From Marsupella aquatica (taxonomy: Eukaryota; Marchantiophyta): a stretch of DNA of 64,000 bases. The first letter of the stretch is position 1. Each line of letters opens with the position of its first letter. The notes under the pieces are model-generated. The model did no database searches. It saw nothing but the letters and a program-made list of their open reading frames with translations, and was not told the origin of the DNA. The position numbers were made by a program, and so were the translations under genes. Shown piece after piece: positions 34,001-44,946 of the stretch. Location of the stretch: assembly GCA_973895155.1 (NCBI GenBank), contig OZ316896.1, positions 7,378,001 through 7,442,000 on the forward strand, written 5' to 3'.

Positions 34001-35515
34001 ACCACGGAATGTGGGATGGCGATGGGTATCTGTAGCACCTGAAAGAAGGCCTTGGCTTGCAAATCCCTTGGTGACGGGAGGGAGAGCAAATCCCTTGGTC
34101 AATTTCTAAGGACTTAGTTTTCTATATTTCTAATGGCTTAGTTTCTAAAATTTCTAATGGCTTAGTTTTTTCTTAGTTTTTTTTAAAACCCTTGATTTTA
34201 GAAATTATATTGATTTCTATAATGGCTTAGTTTTTTTTTTTACCACCCTTCTGCAAGTCTTTCTCAAATTGTTCACAGAATTTCATCAATTTCTTGGTCG
34301 AAATCAGTCAATCAGTGAGGAGCTTAATTTCAGCAGCAGCTATTGTTACTTATACTAGATAAGGCAATATATGGCTCTGGAGAAGTATCTATAACGGAGC
34401 AATCAATAGTTTACAACAGTGTGTTCAGCAGCAATACTCAATAGGAGTCCAATAGTCGGCGTTCACCACTACTTCAGCATATATACTTGATGGTTGTTAG
34501 TTCTTTGTTTGAATGACCTCATCACTACCGGTACACTTCAGCATATAAAGTTGATAGTTTTCAATTCTTTATTTAAATGACCTCTTGTTAATCTGTTAAA
34601 TTTGCTTTGAATTCATTTGCAAAATGGGTAGAACCAACCAAAGAGACAAAATATATAAGACAAAACTTAACTCGAGTCATCAAATAACTTTCTCCCCTTT
34701 GCTATAATTGAGATTCCTGTTAGATCTTTGGGAGATTCCATCATCACTTTGATAGGCTCCTTTCACAGGCCAGGCAGCTCGAACATTCACGGACGAGTGG
34801 GTTGAACTATCAACCCACCATATCCATTGTGACCCATGCACTCCTGTTAGCAGATTTTAGTGATGTTACAACATACTCAAGCTTGAGCTTCCCAAAAATT
34901 TTGCAAAGCACCATCGATCGAGTGTTAGCTCCGAAGAATTATAACTCAACATTATACGCAGCATCTGTGCTTAATAAGGCCGCGAGCCCACCACTGTAGA
35001 GAAAATTGCGTGCCTTCAGGTCATAGATCTCTAGTGAGTCGTGGTTATTAGTGTGTCTCCGGAGACGCTTGCCCCTTTAGAAGACATTCATGTCCCATTG
35101 CCTACTTCATTATGACAGTCTATGTAGACCATCAGCTCATCTCACTGTTGCCTACACGTGTGTAGGCAGTTAACTTATCACAAGCATACTTTCCCTATTT
35201 TTCTTTTTCCTCATTCTAGGTTTTTAAGGGTTTCTCTTTGCACATTTGTTTTTGAGTCTGGTGTTTGTAAGTTCTTGACTTCAGTTCTTGACTACTTTTG
35301 CTTGTTCCTCGTTGTACTTTGGTTGGCCCTTTTTGTAAATACAATTATTAGAGTGTTGTTTCCTTCATAAATGGGTTTTGACAATTTCTTGAATCGTGTG
35401 AGTAGTTCTGCCAAATACTTTTGCAGCTTTACAGATATACCAGTTAAAGGGATAATATATAGCATTCCAATAGCACCTGCATGAGATAGGCTACTAGAAT
35501 TGCAAGATTGGAGAG
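28044..35515. other. Gene-poor stretch, no gene recognised
   Basis: No domain-bearing frame was found on either strand. Small structures are present. There is an 11-bp perfect stem with a 4-base loop at 29286-29311. A pentamer run TAGAC lies near 31658. TTTCTAATGGCTTAGTTT is repeated about three times within 34110-34230. A degenerate duplication with a 64-bp period, starting ACTTCAGCATATA, begins at 34471 and about 34535. A 28680-29136 stretch is hydrophobic in two frames but low in complexity. Confidence 0.4.
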
Positions 35516-35667
35516 TTATTTGCTTGATGGACCTCAATATGAAAAATTTTCACTTGATAGGACCCCTGAGTGATCTATACTGTTGAGTGACCTTGAATCA
35601 AAACACCTAAAACTTCAGGGTCTCTCAAGTAAAACTTTTCATTTTGGGGTCTCATCAAATCAAATAA
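35516..35667. mobile_element. Small foldback MITE, about 152 bp
   Basis: TTATTTGCTTGATGGACCTC at 35516 onward is an imperfect inverted copy of the right end (GGGGTCTCATCAAATCAAAT, 35646-35665). The pairing extends to about 55 bases on each side, so nearly the whole element folds on itself. The left end is also similar to the element at 2431. It is non-coding. Confidence 0.65.
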
Positions 35668-38100
35668 TATAATTGTAGATTTATAGTTTTGGTAAGTCGG
35701 GGCTTGCGGAATCTCCGTCATTCAGTGAGCTTTAACAATGCTTTACTGTACGTACAGAACCTAATACGAATACGAAGTGCAGAAATGCAGAAAATACGTA
35801 CGGATACAGCATGATATGGTACGGGTGGCTCGCTGGAGGAGAAGAGAGACACTCGGCGGGACTTTGATGCTCCAGTAGAAGTCCAGTATCGACGGCGGTG
35901 ACTGGGCGTAACTGTTTGGGGGAGGGGGAATACAATGTGGCCGTCGAAATCATAAGCCATCCGTGGGGACGTCGAGCGACGGCCTGTCGTTTTTGTTGCG
36001 CTGCTGTTCATGTAAGTCAATTTGCGCAACACTCACTATTCCCTTAACTCCAGCAAGTTCCAGCAATCAGACACGGATCCGGCCAGTTTCTGCTTTGAGA
36101 TCAATTTGAGTTCCATGAGGAGCGGGGGTAGTTGTAGTGAGTAAAGTAATCGGTCCTGAGCGAGGTCATGCGCATGACCAGTACCATTAGTATCATTAGT
36201 GGTGGATACGATTACAGTATATTACACCAGTACCCAGTCCCGGATGGAACAGTCTAGTAAGTTGTAGTTGCATTGTTCCCTTTGTCGTCTTGAGGCGGAG
36301 GAGGCATTCAGTCATCAGTCTAACGCGTAAACTTCTTACGCGTATTAGCGTAATTTCTTTATTATATATGCGGAATCTACCTACTGTTTGCAGGATCTGT
36401 ACAGAGTGGTTGGTTTTTAATACACAGTGGTAGCTTTGGTTCGTTTGCACCTCTTCAATGTGAATCTCAGGCCAAGATCCTTATTCTCGAGTTCAGAATT
36501 TCAATAAAGTGATAAAATGGAAAATGTGGGATTCCAGAGATTTTTGCATCTAAGTATTACGAGGGCCCGAAATCTAGGATGGCTTTGCCGGTTTCTTTGC
36601 ATGGAAACATCCTTGAAAGAACATAAAATTAAAATACAGCATACAGAAGGGCGGCTTGTCTTGCTGTGTTTCGGAGCACACTTCGGTTTTTGCTGCCTGT
36701 ACAAACTTACGACAACTAAAACGTCGATTTGACAAATATGATACATTCTTTATGATTGAAAGGTTTTCTACTAAGTTGGTCAAGTCTTCTTCACTTGTGT
36801 TGGAGTAACACAGCTTCAGAAGAAATGGATCATTTCTACACTCGGCGAAACATTTAGCAAGGAACAACGATGATCAACATTTGGGGTCCAACTACGAACC
36901 CACGAGCTTGTATCTCCTTATTGTTGAGGAGGTGCGGAAGGTTGTTGATAAGGTGATAGGTGCCCGGATTATATAGGTTTGCTTGAGGTTATTCTTCGAA
37001 TTAAACTTGGCTGACCATAATTTAGGAGTATCAAAAGCAAGAAAAATGTTTTACTTACGTTGCCTCTAGCAAACTTGAAGAGTTGGATGGAAAATTCGAA
37101 TGGAAACAGTATCACCTGTTTTAAGTGATGAGAAATGGAGCACCTTATTTGACAATACTCTTATGTTCGAATGCTAATTCCTTTTGTAACTCTTTGATCT
37201 GTAAGTTTCGGGATCTATCCTAAACACTAGACTTTTGTACTAATTTAAAGTTCCTCATATCACAGATTTCTACAAGGCTGGTCCTTCAGAATCATCTTCT
37301 TGAGCTGCAGTAGCCTAGCTTAACATCTCCCAGCTAGACAGCTGATCTTTCAAAGACAATTAGTTGAATTTCCATTATCTTTTGTGGTTTGCTGTATAAT
37401 ATTCTGCATTCTCATTGGCAAAAAATGTCAGACAATACTATATATTGGACATCCTTGTTCATCTGGGCTCTTTGCCACTAATCTTACCTGGCATGGGATT
37501 ATTTATTCATGTTTTGAATATATGTTGATTTGTGCGTACGTGCATCAAGAGAAGATTAGATGCACACTTGTTCTTGTTGGCGGGCGAAAACCAAATGCGT
37601 CGATATGCAAGGTTAGCATAGAAAGCAATCTTCACAAACCTCTGCGTCCAGCTTAACTCTAGCTTAAAAAGTACTTGACCACCATAACAAATCTGTGGTA
37701 GGCTGCTTCTAAAAGGTTTTGATCTACTAATTTCTGTTTACTGACCCGGGGTTAGACCAATTTGGTGGCAACATTAGTCTGCCACGCATCAATTGGCCCG
37801 CAATTGGCTATCTTTCTCAGAGACACTGCTATGGTGGCTACCATTCTAAACACGTGTAGCGACAAAACTCTTGCTTAGCAAACTCAGTCTACTGAGAGCT
37901 CATTGGTTTTTAAATCTAAAACAACCAAAAGCCCACAAGACTACTGAGAGGTAGTTGGTTTCTAACTCCAAAACGCTTACTACAGTGCTATTGGGCTTGT
38001 TTGCAGTATAATTTAAGGTATTGAGGATTAAGTTCAGAGTTTCAACTAACGGGTGGAGGGCACATATTAGCTGGTTCCTCCTGAAATGAGGATTGCTTAT

Positions 38101-38101
<1 letters not shown>
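35668..38101. other. No gene recognised
   Basis: Short frames without motifs on both strands (for example 35718-36032 minus). No structural repeat was identified. Confidence 0.4.

Positions 38102-38156
<55 letters not shown>
38102..38156. repeat. (AG)27 microsatellite
   Basis: An uninterrupted AG run of 55 bases. Long AG/CT runs are common near plant genes. It lies about 0.5 kb before the candidate promoter of the bHLH gene. Confidence 0.95.
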
Positions 38157-38159
<3 letters not shown>

Positions 38160-38606
38160 TGACTTCATGGTAGGAATGTGTACAGTTTCATGACTCCTGT
38201 ATCAATTGAAAATTGAAAACTTAGAAGAAAACACTTGCAGATGGAAACTAAGAAACTATGGCGACAGCGTTGCATTCTCCACATTTATCGTCTCGTAGGC
38301 CGGTAATGTTGAATGATTCAAATAATCAACGTGGGGGTGACTGATGTTTGTTTGAGCGACAACGCACTACTCTATCCAGCGAGCAAGGGAAATAATCCAC
38401 AAAATCGCCGGGGTAATAAAGTTCTTTACCACAGGAACAACTCTGCACATTCTCGCATGTGTGCAACTGTGAATGTACAGTCCAGTATAGCACAGGACAT
38501 TCCTCGGCTCTAGGATGAATGGCTAGATCGCGCACACATGTGATAGACGGCGCAGATGTATCCTGTCGCAGGGCCCACCCACCCCTCCCGACCCAACCTG
38601 TCCCTC

Positions 38607-38640
38607 AATATAAGGGCCCCCGAGTCCTCCTTGGCTTCTC
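38607..38640 (+). promoter_or_regulatory. Candidate core promoter of the bHLH gene
   Basis: CAATATAAGGG at 38607-38617 is the best TATA-like sequence upstream of the gene. It is followed by a CT-rich stretch of the sort found at plant transcription starts. The leader implied is about 1.3 kb. A later start, for example within 39.5-39.7 kb, is also possible; only RNA data could decide. Confidence 0.35.
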
Positions 38641-38786
38641 ATCAGGCGACCAACTCCACCGCCCTTCAGACTCATCTCCCTTGACTCGTACATTTTCCCT
38701 TGCTACTTACGTTCGTTCGTTCATTGAATCCCCTTCCCCGCAAGGGCTCAGACGAGCATTCCAAGCATAGAATTTTACTCCCATCG

Positions 38787-39725
38787 ATGCTGCTTTGAAC
38801 CAGCTCCTCGGGGCTACCGTAGGAACGAGCTTTGATAGATTAGCATTGTTGTGCTTGGCCTGGTTAGCTTGGCTGTCTTGTCAGTTTTCACTTCCTCTCG
38901 GAAATCTAAACAGGGAAGCGAGAGCTAGGTCTGCTAGGGCAGAAGTAATCTAGTTGCCTGGGGCAAAAAGCAGTTATAAGGTTGGAAGTAGTGAAGTTGC
39001 ACGCAGGCAGGCGAGCAAGTAGACGAGTGAGGATTGCATTGTGCAAAGAGAAGAGGAGCTAGGTATTTTCACACGGGTTAGATTGTGAAGGGATCGAGAG
39101 AACGAGGAAGCGGGGAAAACGCGATCGGAGTCTAACAGGCGCTTGAGGAATTGGAGAGATCGAGAGTGGAGGGAGAGGATGAATTGTTAATCAGGGCCGC
39201 ACAATTGTTTTCTCAAGGTTAAGCTAGTAAGCTTTGCAAGACTCGGACTGTGCAAGCGAAAGCAAGGGTTTATTGTGTTCGTGGGAAGCAGCCTTTGTAG
39301 AATCAGAAGCCATAGGATACTGCTGCGAACCGTGGGGGAAAGTTCTTGATGGTATCCTGCGACAAGTAATTTCTAGTCGTAGTTTTGGGGATAGACGATT
39401 AATCTGGGACGGAAAGCATTTGCGTCATTGAGCCGACGACAGAAGAGGAGTATATCAGGAGAAGCAGATTATCCCTAGGGTGACGTTCGAATCTTGCAAT
39501 TGGTTTCTGTCTTGACATACTGCAGTTTAGCCTACAGAGAGCCTATCTGTGCCTCACTTACAATTGTTAAAACCGAGATAGAGAGCACATAATAATATAT
39601 ATACAGAAAGAGCTTTGGAATCGGATTACTTTGAACTTAACCAGAACTGGGAGCTCTTCGATACTGTCGTCGAACTTCGTTTTATCTCTAGGGCGAAGTT
39701 ATTTTCCATGCATTGTATTTTTTAG
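38787..39725 (+). promoter_or_regulatory. Four minimal upstream ORFs in the leader
   Basis: If transcription starts near 38.6 kb, the leader holds tiny ATG-initiated frames at 38787-38798 (MLL), 39179-39190 (MNC), 39349-39369 (six codons) and 39708-39725 (MHCIF). No ATG lies between the last of these and 39961. Such uORFs usually lower translation of the main frame. Their relevance depends on where the transcript really begins and on any leader intron. Confidence 0.4.
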
Positions 39726-39960
39726 TGACTGAGCCTAAGCGAGAGTCTCAGCAGTCACTGGTGCCGCGAACATTTGTTCAATACAACTTGGACAACGCGG
39801 AGAGCTGTCAATTGACCCAGTTTTGTAGGGTTGTTGGTAGTAGGTCGACTTCGTTCGTCGTCGGAAAGACTTCCTCGAGCAGCCCATATATACCTATCGG
39901 GTCAATCGGTCCTGCTAGGCTGTGGAGTTCTGCTGTGCTCATCGGGGTCGTGTCGGAGTC

Positions 39961-41577
39961 ATGGCCCTCTCCGAACCCGCAGCGCCTCCTTTCCACGACG
40001 CCATGAAGATGCATTTGTCTTCGTCAGGATTTCACCAAGATGACTTGTGGACAGCCTGCGGGGGTTACGCTGGGGAGAGTGGGCTCTTGAACTCAGATGA
40101 CGAGCTCAGAAACTTGGTGTCAATGGTCAGTTCTCTGCAAGACAATCATCAAAATCGGCAACAAGAGGTCTTTTCTTCCGGGCTACATCGAAATGCCTCG
40201 TTTGATTCTGGGAGCACCTCGCACGATTCGTGCACAGCATCCTTCTCGACCGGTTCTCCAGTCACTGTGCTTCCTCCTCTGCCATACTCCTCTTGTGATG
40301 AAGGAAAGGAGCAGGATTCCTCCTACATGCAATACGTGAACTCCGGGCTGTGGACGGCTCACGACCGAGCGTCCTCCGATTGTGGTCAAATACTGCCTTC
40401 GCCGGGCGGCGAAAACTTTTCGTCGTTGCTCCTCAACGAATTGCCTCTGAGATCCTACAGTGACGGCGTCCATCGCATTGGTGGCAATAAAGATTATCTA
40501 GAATGTGTAGTTCCGGCTTCCATTTCATCTCATCCTAGCTACCAGACGTCGGACAACTCGGGATCTACAATGGAGTCCAGCCTTACTGGCATAACAAACA
40601 ACTCTAGTTTTTGCAATAAAATTCTGGTCGGACATGAACATGATAGCTCCGAGCACAATAGCAACTACTGTTCAAATCCTCCGCGAGTAACTGCAACCAC
40701 CGTACATGGTGAATCAGAGCTCTCTCCGACAGGACAACACCGCCGTCTGAGCTGGACAGATCACCACTGGCCGGTGAACTCAACTTCCAGCCGGATGACT
40801 GTACCGCTTAACAACTTCCAATTCTTGACTGGTGCCCAGAGTTTGCAGCCGCTCCCACAGCAAATTGTCAATGGCTTCAAGAGCAGCAGTATGTCTCAGA
40901 ACGCAGCACCCAACTTTCAGGATGCAGATTATTTGGCAACCTGTAATCACTATCGCAAGACTCAGCTCCGAGACTCAAACAATATCGGTGGAACAGCCAC
41001 AACGAACACCTTCAAGCGGTCTTACGAAGCGATGCAATCGACTGCCGGCAGCAATAATTCATCATCGTCTCAAGCTGTTCCTGCTGTTTCACAGTCTCTT
41101 GACAAGCTGGCGTCTGCTAGCAACCAGCAGCAAGAAGCAGCAGCACTAAGTGCGTTGCTCTACAAGAATAATCACGGAAGGGACTTGATTAAGAAGCTCA
41201 GAGCGGGATCGAATTGCATCGCCGGGCCCGGATCAGTTTTAGGGGCTACTAGTGGGGACTCAACGACCTTGCAGCCACCTCCAAAGATGCGCAGACGGCA
41301 CGGCACGGCCACTGACCCACAAAGTATTGCGGCACGTACGCGGAGGGAGAGGTTCAGTGATCGCATCAAGCTGCTTCAGTGTCTCGTTCCTAATGGAGAG
41401 CGGCTCGACACTGTTTCCATGCTCGGGCACACACTGGAATATGTGCGCTTTCTCCAACATCAGGTGTGGCAGCTCTACAACGGCAGCGACGACGCTTCCA
41501 TCCCTCAGCCTGACTCAGAGTCTCAAGAAAAGTGGAAAGAGTTCATGGATACTACGCAAACAATAGCATTATCTTGA
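39961..41577 (+). CDS. bHLH transcription factor, group VIII (HEC/IND/RSL)-like
   Basis: A single-exon gene of 538 codons encoding a nuclear DNA-binding protein. I chose the ATG at 39961 because it is the first in-frame ATG and has G at -3 and G at +4. The frame is open a little further upstream but without an ATG. Residues 1-440 are low-complexity, rich in Ser, Asn and Gln. The bHLH is at about 444-506: a basic region after KMRRRHGTATDPQ, then ARTRRERFSDRIKLLQ, the loop LVPNGERLDT, and a second helix SMLGHTLEYVRFLQHQVWQL. The Glu normally at position 9 of the basic region is Ala, as in the HEC, IND and RSL groups, so canonical E-box binding is not expected. GH replaces the usual DE in helix 2. 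These proteins act as dimers in development (gynoecium, root hairs or rhizoids). Which subgroup this belongs to is uncertain. A 32-residue tail follows the domain. Confidence 0.93.
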   Translation: MALSEPAAPPFHDAMKMHLSSSGFHQDDLWTACGGYAGESGLLNSDDELRNLVSMVSSLQDNHQNRQQEVFSSGLHRNASFDSGSTSHDSCTASFSTGSPVTVLPPLPYSSCDEGKEQDSSYMQYVNSGLWTAHDRASSDCGQILPSPGGENFSSLLLNELPLRSYSDGVHRIGGNKDYLECVVPASISSHPSYQTSDNSGSTMESSLTGITNNSSFCNKILVGHEHDSSEHNSNYCSNPPRVTATTVHGESELSPTGQHRRLSWTDHHWPVNSTSSRMTVPLNNFQFLTGAQSLQPLPQQIVNGFKSSSMSQNAAPNFQDADYLATCNHYRKTQLRDSNNIGGTATTNTFKRSYEAMQSTAGSNNSSSSQAVPAVSQSLDKLASASNQQQEAAALSALLYKNNHGRDLIKKLRAGSNCIAGPGSVLGATSGDSTTLQPPPKMRRRHGTATDPQSIAARTRRERFSDRIKLLQCLVPNGERLDTVSMLGHTLEYVRFLQHQVWQLYNGSDDASIPQPDSESQEKWKEFMDTTQTIALS

Positions 41578-42967
41578 GTACCGTAAATCGAAGTTAGTTC
41601 TCACATCTGGTTCTCGGTCCACAAATCTTGCAATTGGCTTAGACCTGGTACCATTTGAAAATTTTCCTGGAGCACTGTCTCGTCTTAATTTCGGTGATAG
41701 ATCGGGAAAAGTAGTGAGTGCACTATATGGAGATGCAAGCAACATTAACTTCACAGACACCTCTTCAGGCTGAAGATGATACCAAAGGAGCGTCTTCAGG
41801 CTGAAGAGATTTCTACGGTTCAACCCACGCGGTTGGTTCTGGCCAACAAACATACTGGCGGCCTGGCTCGGATATTGAGTCGCCAGTTAAGTTGCCAGCC
41901 GCGATTTTTTCGACTTATATAGAAACCTCGTTGATTTGATGCAGAGGTGTACAGACTCCAGAAGAGAGGAGAACACGCTAATTAAGTGACGGATGCAAGC
42001 CATCAAGGTTCACCCGTCCAGAACGATAGACTTAATTCTACGCAATGCTCGTGCACGCGCATGCAGGGAGCGCTCGCACTTGCAGGGGTCCACCATCGTT
42101 GATAGCCATTGGAATTCGCCCTGCTCAGAAGCGGTCGACTGCTTGAGCTCTCCAACATAGTGACATCGATCAATGTTCGAAGAGGACGTCTAGAGTCTGA
42201 GCTTCTGTGCAGGGCGATGGTGGACCATGCTAAGTGCTTGACAATCCGTTCCCCGCTAGTCTTGGGGTTCAGTAGGCTCAATGTAAATCCAAGCGTAATC
42301 ATTGTCATCTGAATGAGTTGACAGCCTCCGTGCACGCAGCCAGATTGATTGTAAATATGTCCAAACCAGGTCAGCCCGTCCAATGAGGAACAGCCTTGTG
42401 AGCGATGGAAGCCATCTGATCTCTCAAACATACACGTACACAGGTGTCTCACTTGAACGCAGGTCTTTCATTTAGTATTTGGCCTGCAACCCTGTTGGTA
42501 TATTTCAGGAGGCTTCAAGCTAGCCAGCTAGGGAAAGGTCAGTGGAACTTGAAGTGTACGGTCGATACGAGCAATGCTAGACGATTTGACTATAGAATTA
42601 TCCTGTTCTCGATCGCTGGACACGCTTGATCCGTTTATGAATGGTGGAGTTCTTTCCTTTGCGCATGCTGAAATGGTTTCTTCTCTGATCCCTCGACGCA
42701 CTAAGATTGACTTATGTTCTCAATTCGGCTTTGAAAAGTTGATTTGCATCGAATGTGTAAAGTAGATAGCTAGTGGCGACCGCAGATCCTTACCTGTCAG
42801 TGATTTATTCAGCATGATCAGTTCGGAACAACTTTAGAACGATCACTTGTTTGACTATTGTTGTGTTCGGGCCCCCTGGTTTGAGGGCACAAGGAAGATG
42901 AGCGCCCCTTGAGAGCACCGGACATGATGAAAGTCTCCGGTTGAAAGCTGTCCTCTAGAACTGATTC
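41578..42967. other. 3' flank of the bHLH gene, no gene recognised
   Basis: No canonical AATAAA was found soon after the stop. TTGTAAATATG near 42349 could serve as an upstream poly(A) element. Open frames on the minus strand (42003-42452) lack motifs. Confidence 0.4.
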
Positions 42968-43073
42968 CATTTCAGTCTTTGATTTGGGGATTGTGGGCTG
43001 CTCTCTTTCTGGAACGTCAGCATTTCAGTCTTTGATTTGGGGATTGTGGGCTGCTCTCTTTCTGGAACGTCAG
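42968..43073. repeat. Two perfect tandem copies of a 53-bp unit
   Basis: The unit starting CATTTCAGTCTTTGATTTGG is at 42968-43020 and 43021-43073, identical as far as I can see, so the duplication is recent. Confidence 0.93.
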
Positions 43074-44846
43074 TCTTTGCGTACAGTCCATGAACTTCTC
43101 ATTTTGAAAGATAGACGGTCTCGAAGTGTCTCCGAATTTCCCGACAAGGATCGAGCAATGATTTGAAGTGACGGATTTAAGCCATCAAAGCACTGTTTCC
43201 GTACCGCCAGAGCCTCTTCGGTAGCGCAGATCTTGACAAGGGCAAGTACGTATGGTGAGTTCGGCCAACTAACCAATTGGCAAGTTCGACAATGTTTGCC
43301 GTTTGAGCTAGCTCGCTTACCTCTTGAACTAATGAACCCTGTACACTTTTATTGCAGGCAGTGCTCCTTCATTGTTCACTCTCGTGTCTGTACTGTATAC
43401 TAATTAATGAATTGTATCGCTAAGACGTTGCTTACTTCTACAGTTTGTAGAGTTGAACCAGCTTTCCACTCAAATATATGATAGTATAGATGGGATCGGA
43501 GCTCTTACGATTACTTCGTCGGGCTTTTTGTATCTACCACATAGTTACCGTCGTGCAGAACCAGGCAGGAGCTTATTTACTCGTTTGTATCTGTATACGG
43601 TCCAGCATATATGGGAGAGTCTCTGCTTGCAGCAGGCTTCCAACTTTCAAGATTGTCGTGGCAGCGCCGCCATGGTTGAGTCACAGTCCAGACCTTCCGT
43701 ATGAGCTAGATTTTTGAAACAGGAGATCGATCTCAAAACCGACCAATCGCAGTTGTTGAATGAATTTCATGGATAGATCGTCACGTCTTGCTCGATCGAT
43801 CCATCTGGATTGCAGCCCAGTTATACGTAAAAACGTTGTTGTATAGAAGCGATTCATAGATATCTTGAGCTTGAACTCGTACTCTTCCGTAATTCCATCA
43901 ACGCCATCAATAACCTGCACAAATTGCTCTGCATTCATCGTCAACTTTCTGGCCCGGTTTGATCGGCAGATTAGCTATGCATTGTGGTGATGTAGATAAC
44001 TTTCTCCGCCTTACAAACGTTAACTTGAATCTGTAACTACTAGCCCCACTGCATTTTCGACAGATTGTCACTGAATGACAATCGCTGCTCTCTCATAGCA
44101 AGCACTTAATGAAGGTGGCTATTGTATCTGGCTAGCCAGGCAGGTATCCAGTAGTACTCGTTTCACATTGAAAACAATCATGTCTAATAATAAAAGTAAG
44201 GGTCACTGTTGGGGTTGTTCGGGTGGGGAGAGACTACTATGTGTTCTTCCCCATTTCCGTTTCGCCATTTCTGTTCAAGACAAAAAAAAAAGAGCAGAAT
44301 ATTTTTGCGAGTTTGAGTATTACTGTCATCTCGTCAATTGGTTCATAGCAAGCGACGGTTAATCGTTTAGGGCTCAAAATAATTAAGAGTAGTTCATAGT
44401 TGGTAAATAAATGTAGATCTAAAATCCATCTAACAATAGTTCATATTTGTAAGAAATCACAGAAAAGCTTTTCTATGGTATGAGAGTACGAACCCTGTTA
44501 TTAGAAGGGGATTTGACCACCTGTTGCTTCACTCACTCTAGATACGACGTTCCCCCTCGTGGTGAAAGCTTGAAGTTAAGCACTTGATTTGCTAAGTAGT
44601 ATCCTACAGAGGCTAGGATTTCTGTGAAATACATAGGTAAAATTCAGTACAGTAGGTATATCTTGACCTAGATGTTGCACTACAGAATCCCAAGCTCTTT
44701 GGGTGGATCGTGTTTCGCTTGCAAGGCAAAAGAAGAAGTCCAAACTCTTGCTCAGCTAAATATTAAGCCATGTTCCGGGTTCCGTTGTGCATACCTCGGG
44801 GGACCATTCATTGGGCAATGCGCAATAGTAGGAGGTTACATCACCT
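43074..44846. other. No gene recognised
   Basis: Short frames only; no motif, repeat or RNA gene was seen. Confidence 0.4.
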
Positions 44847-44946
44847 AGTAGGTTCTTCTTTCACCTACTGCCCAGTCAAGTGAGATCGAAGATCTAGTAG
44901 GTGAAAGAAGAACCTACTGCCCATTCAAGTGAGATCGAAGATCTAG
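44847..44946. repeat. Hairpin with 23-bp perfect arms plus direct repeat
   Basis: AGTAGGTTCTTCTTTCACCT at 44847, 23 bases in all, is exactly inverted at 44896-44918 across a 26-base loop. A 33-base direct repeat (CTACTGCCCA-TCAAGTGAG..., one mismatch) also overlaps it, at about 44865-44897 and 44914-44946. The combination suggests a template-switch event. A small-RNA precursor is possible but the arms are short for a plant miRNA. Confidence 0.85.

Noticed and set aside
39922-39960. Upstream extension of the bHLH frame
   Set aside because: The frame is open but begins with GTG. The first ATG, with a good context, is at 39961.
42003-42452. Minus-strand frame of 149 codons after the bHLH gene
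   Set aside because: There is no motif, the composition is mixed, and it lies where the 3' UTR of the bHLH gene is expected.
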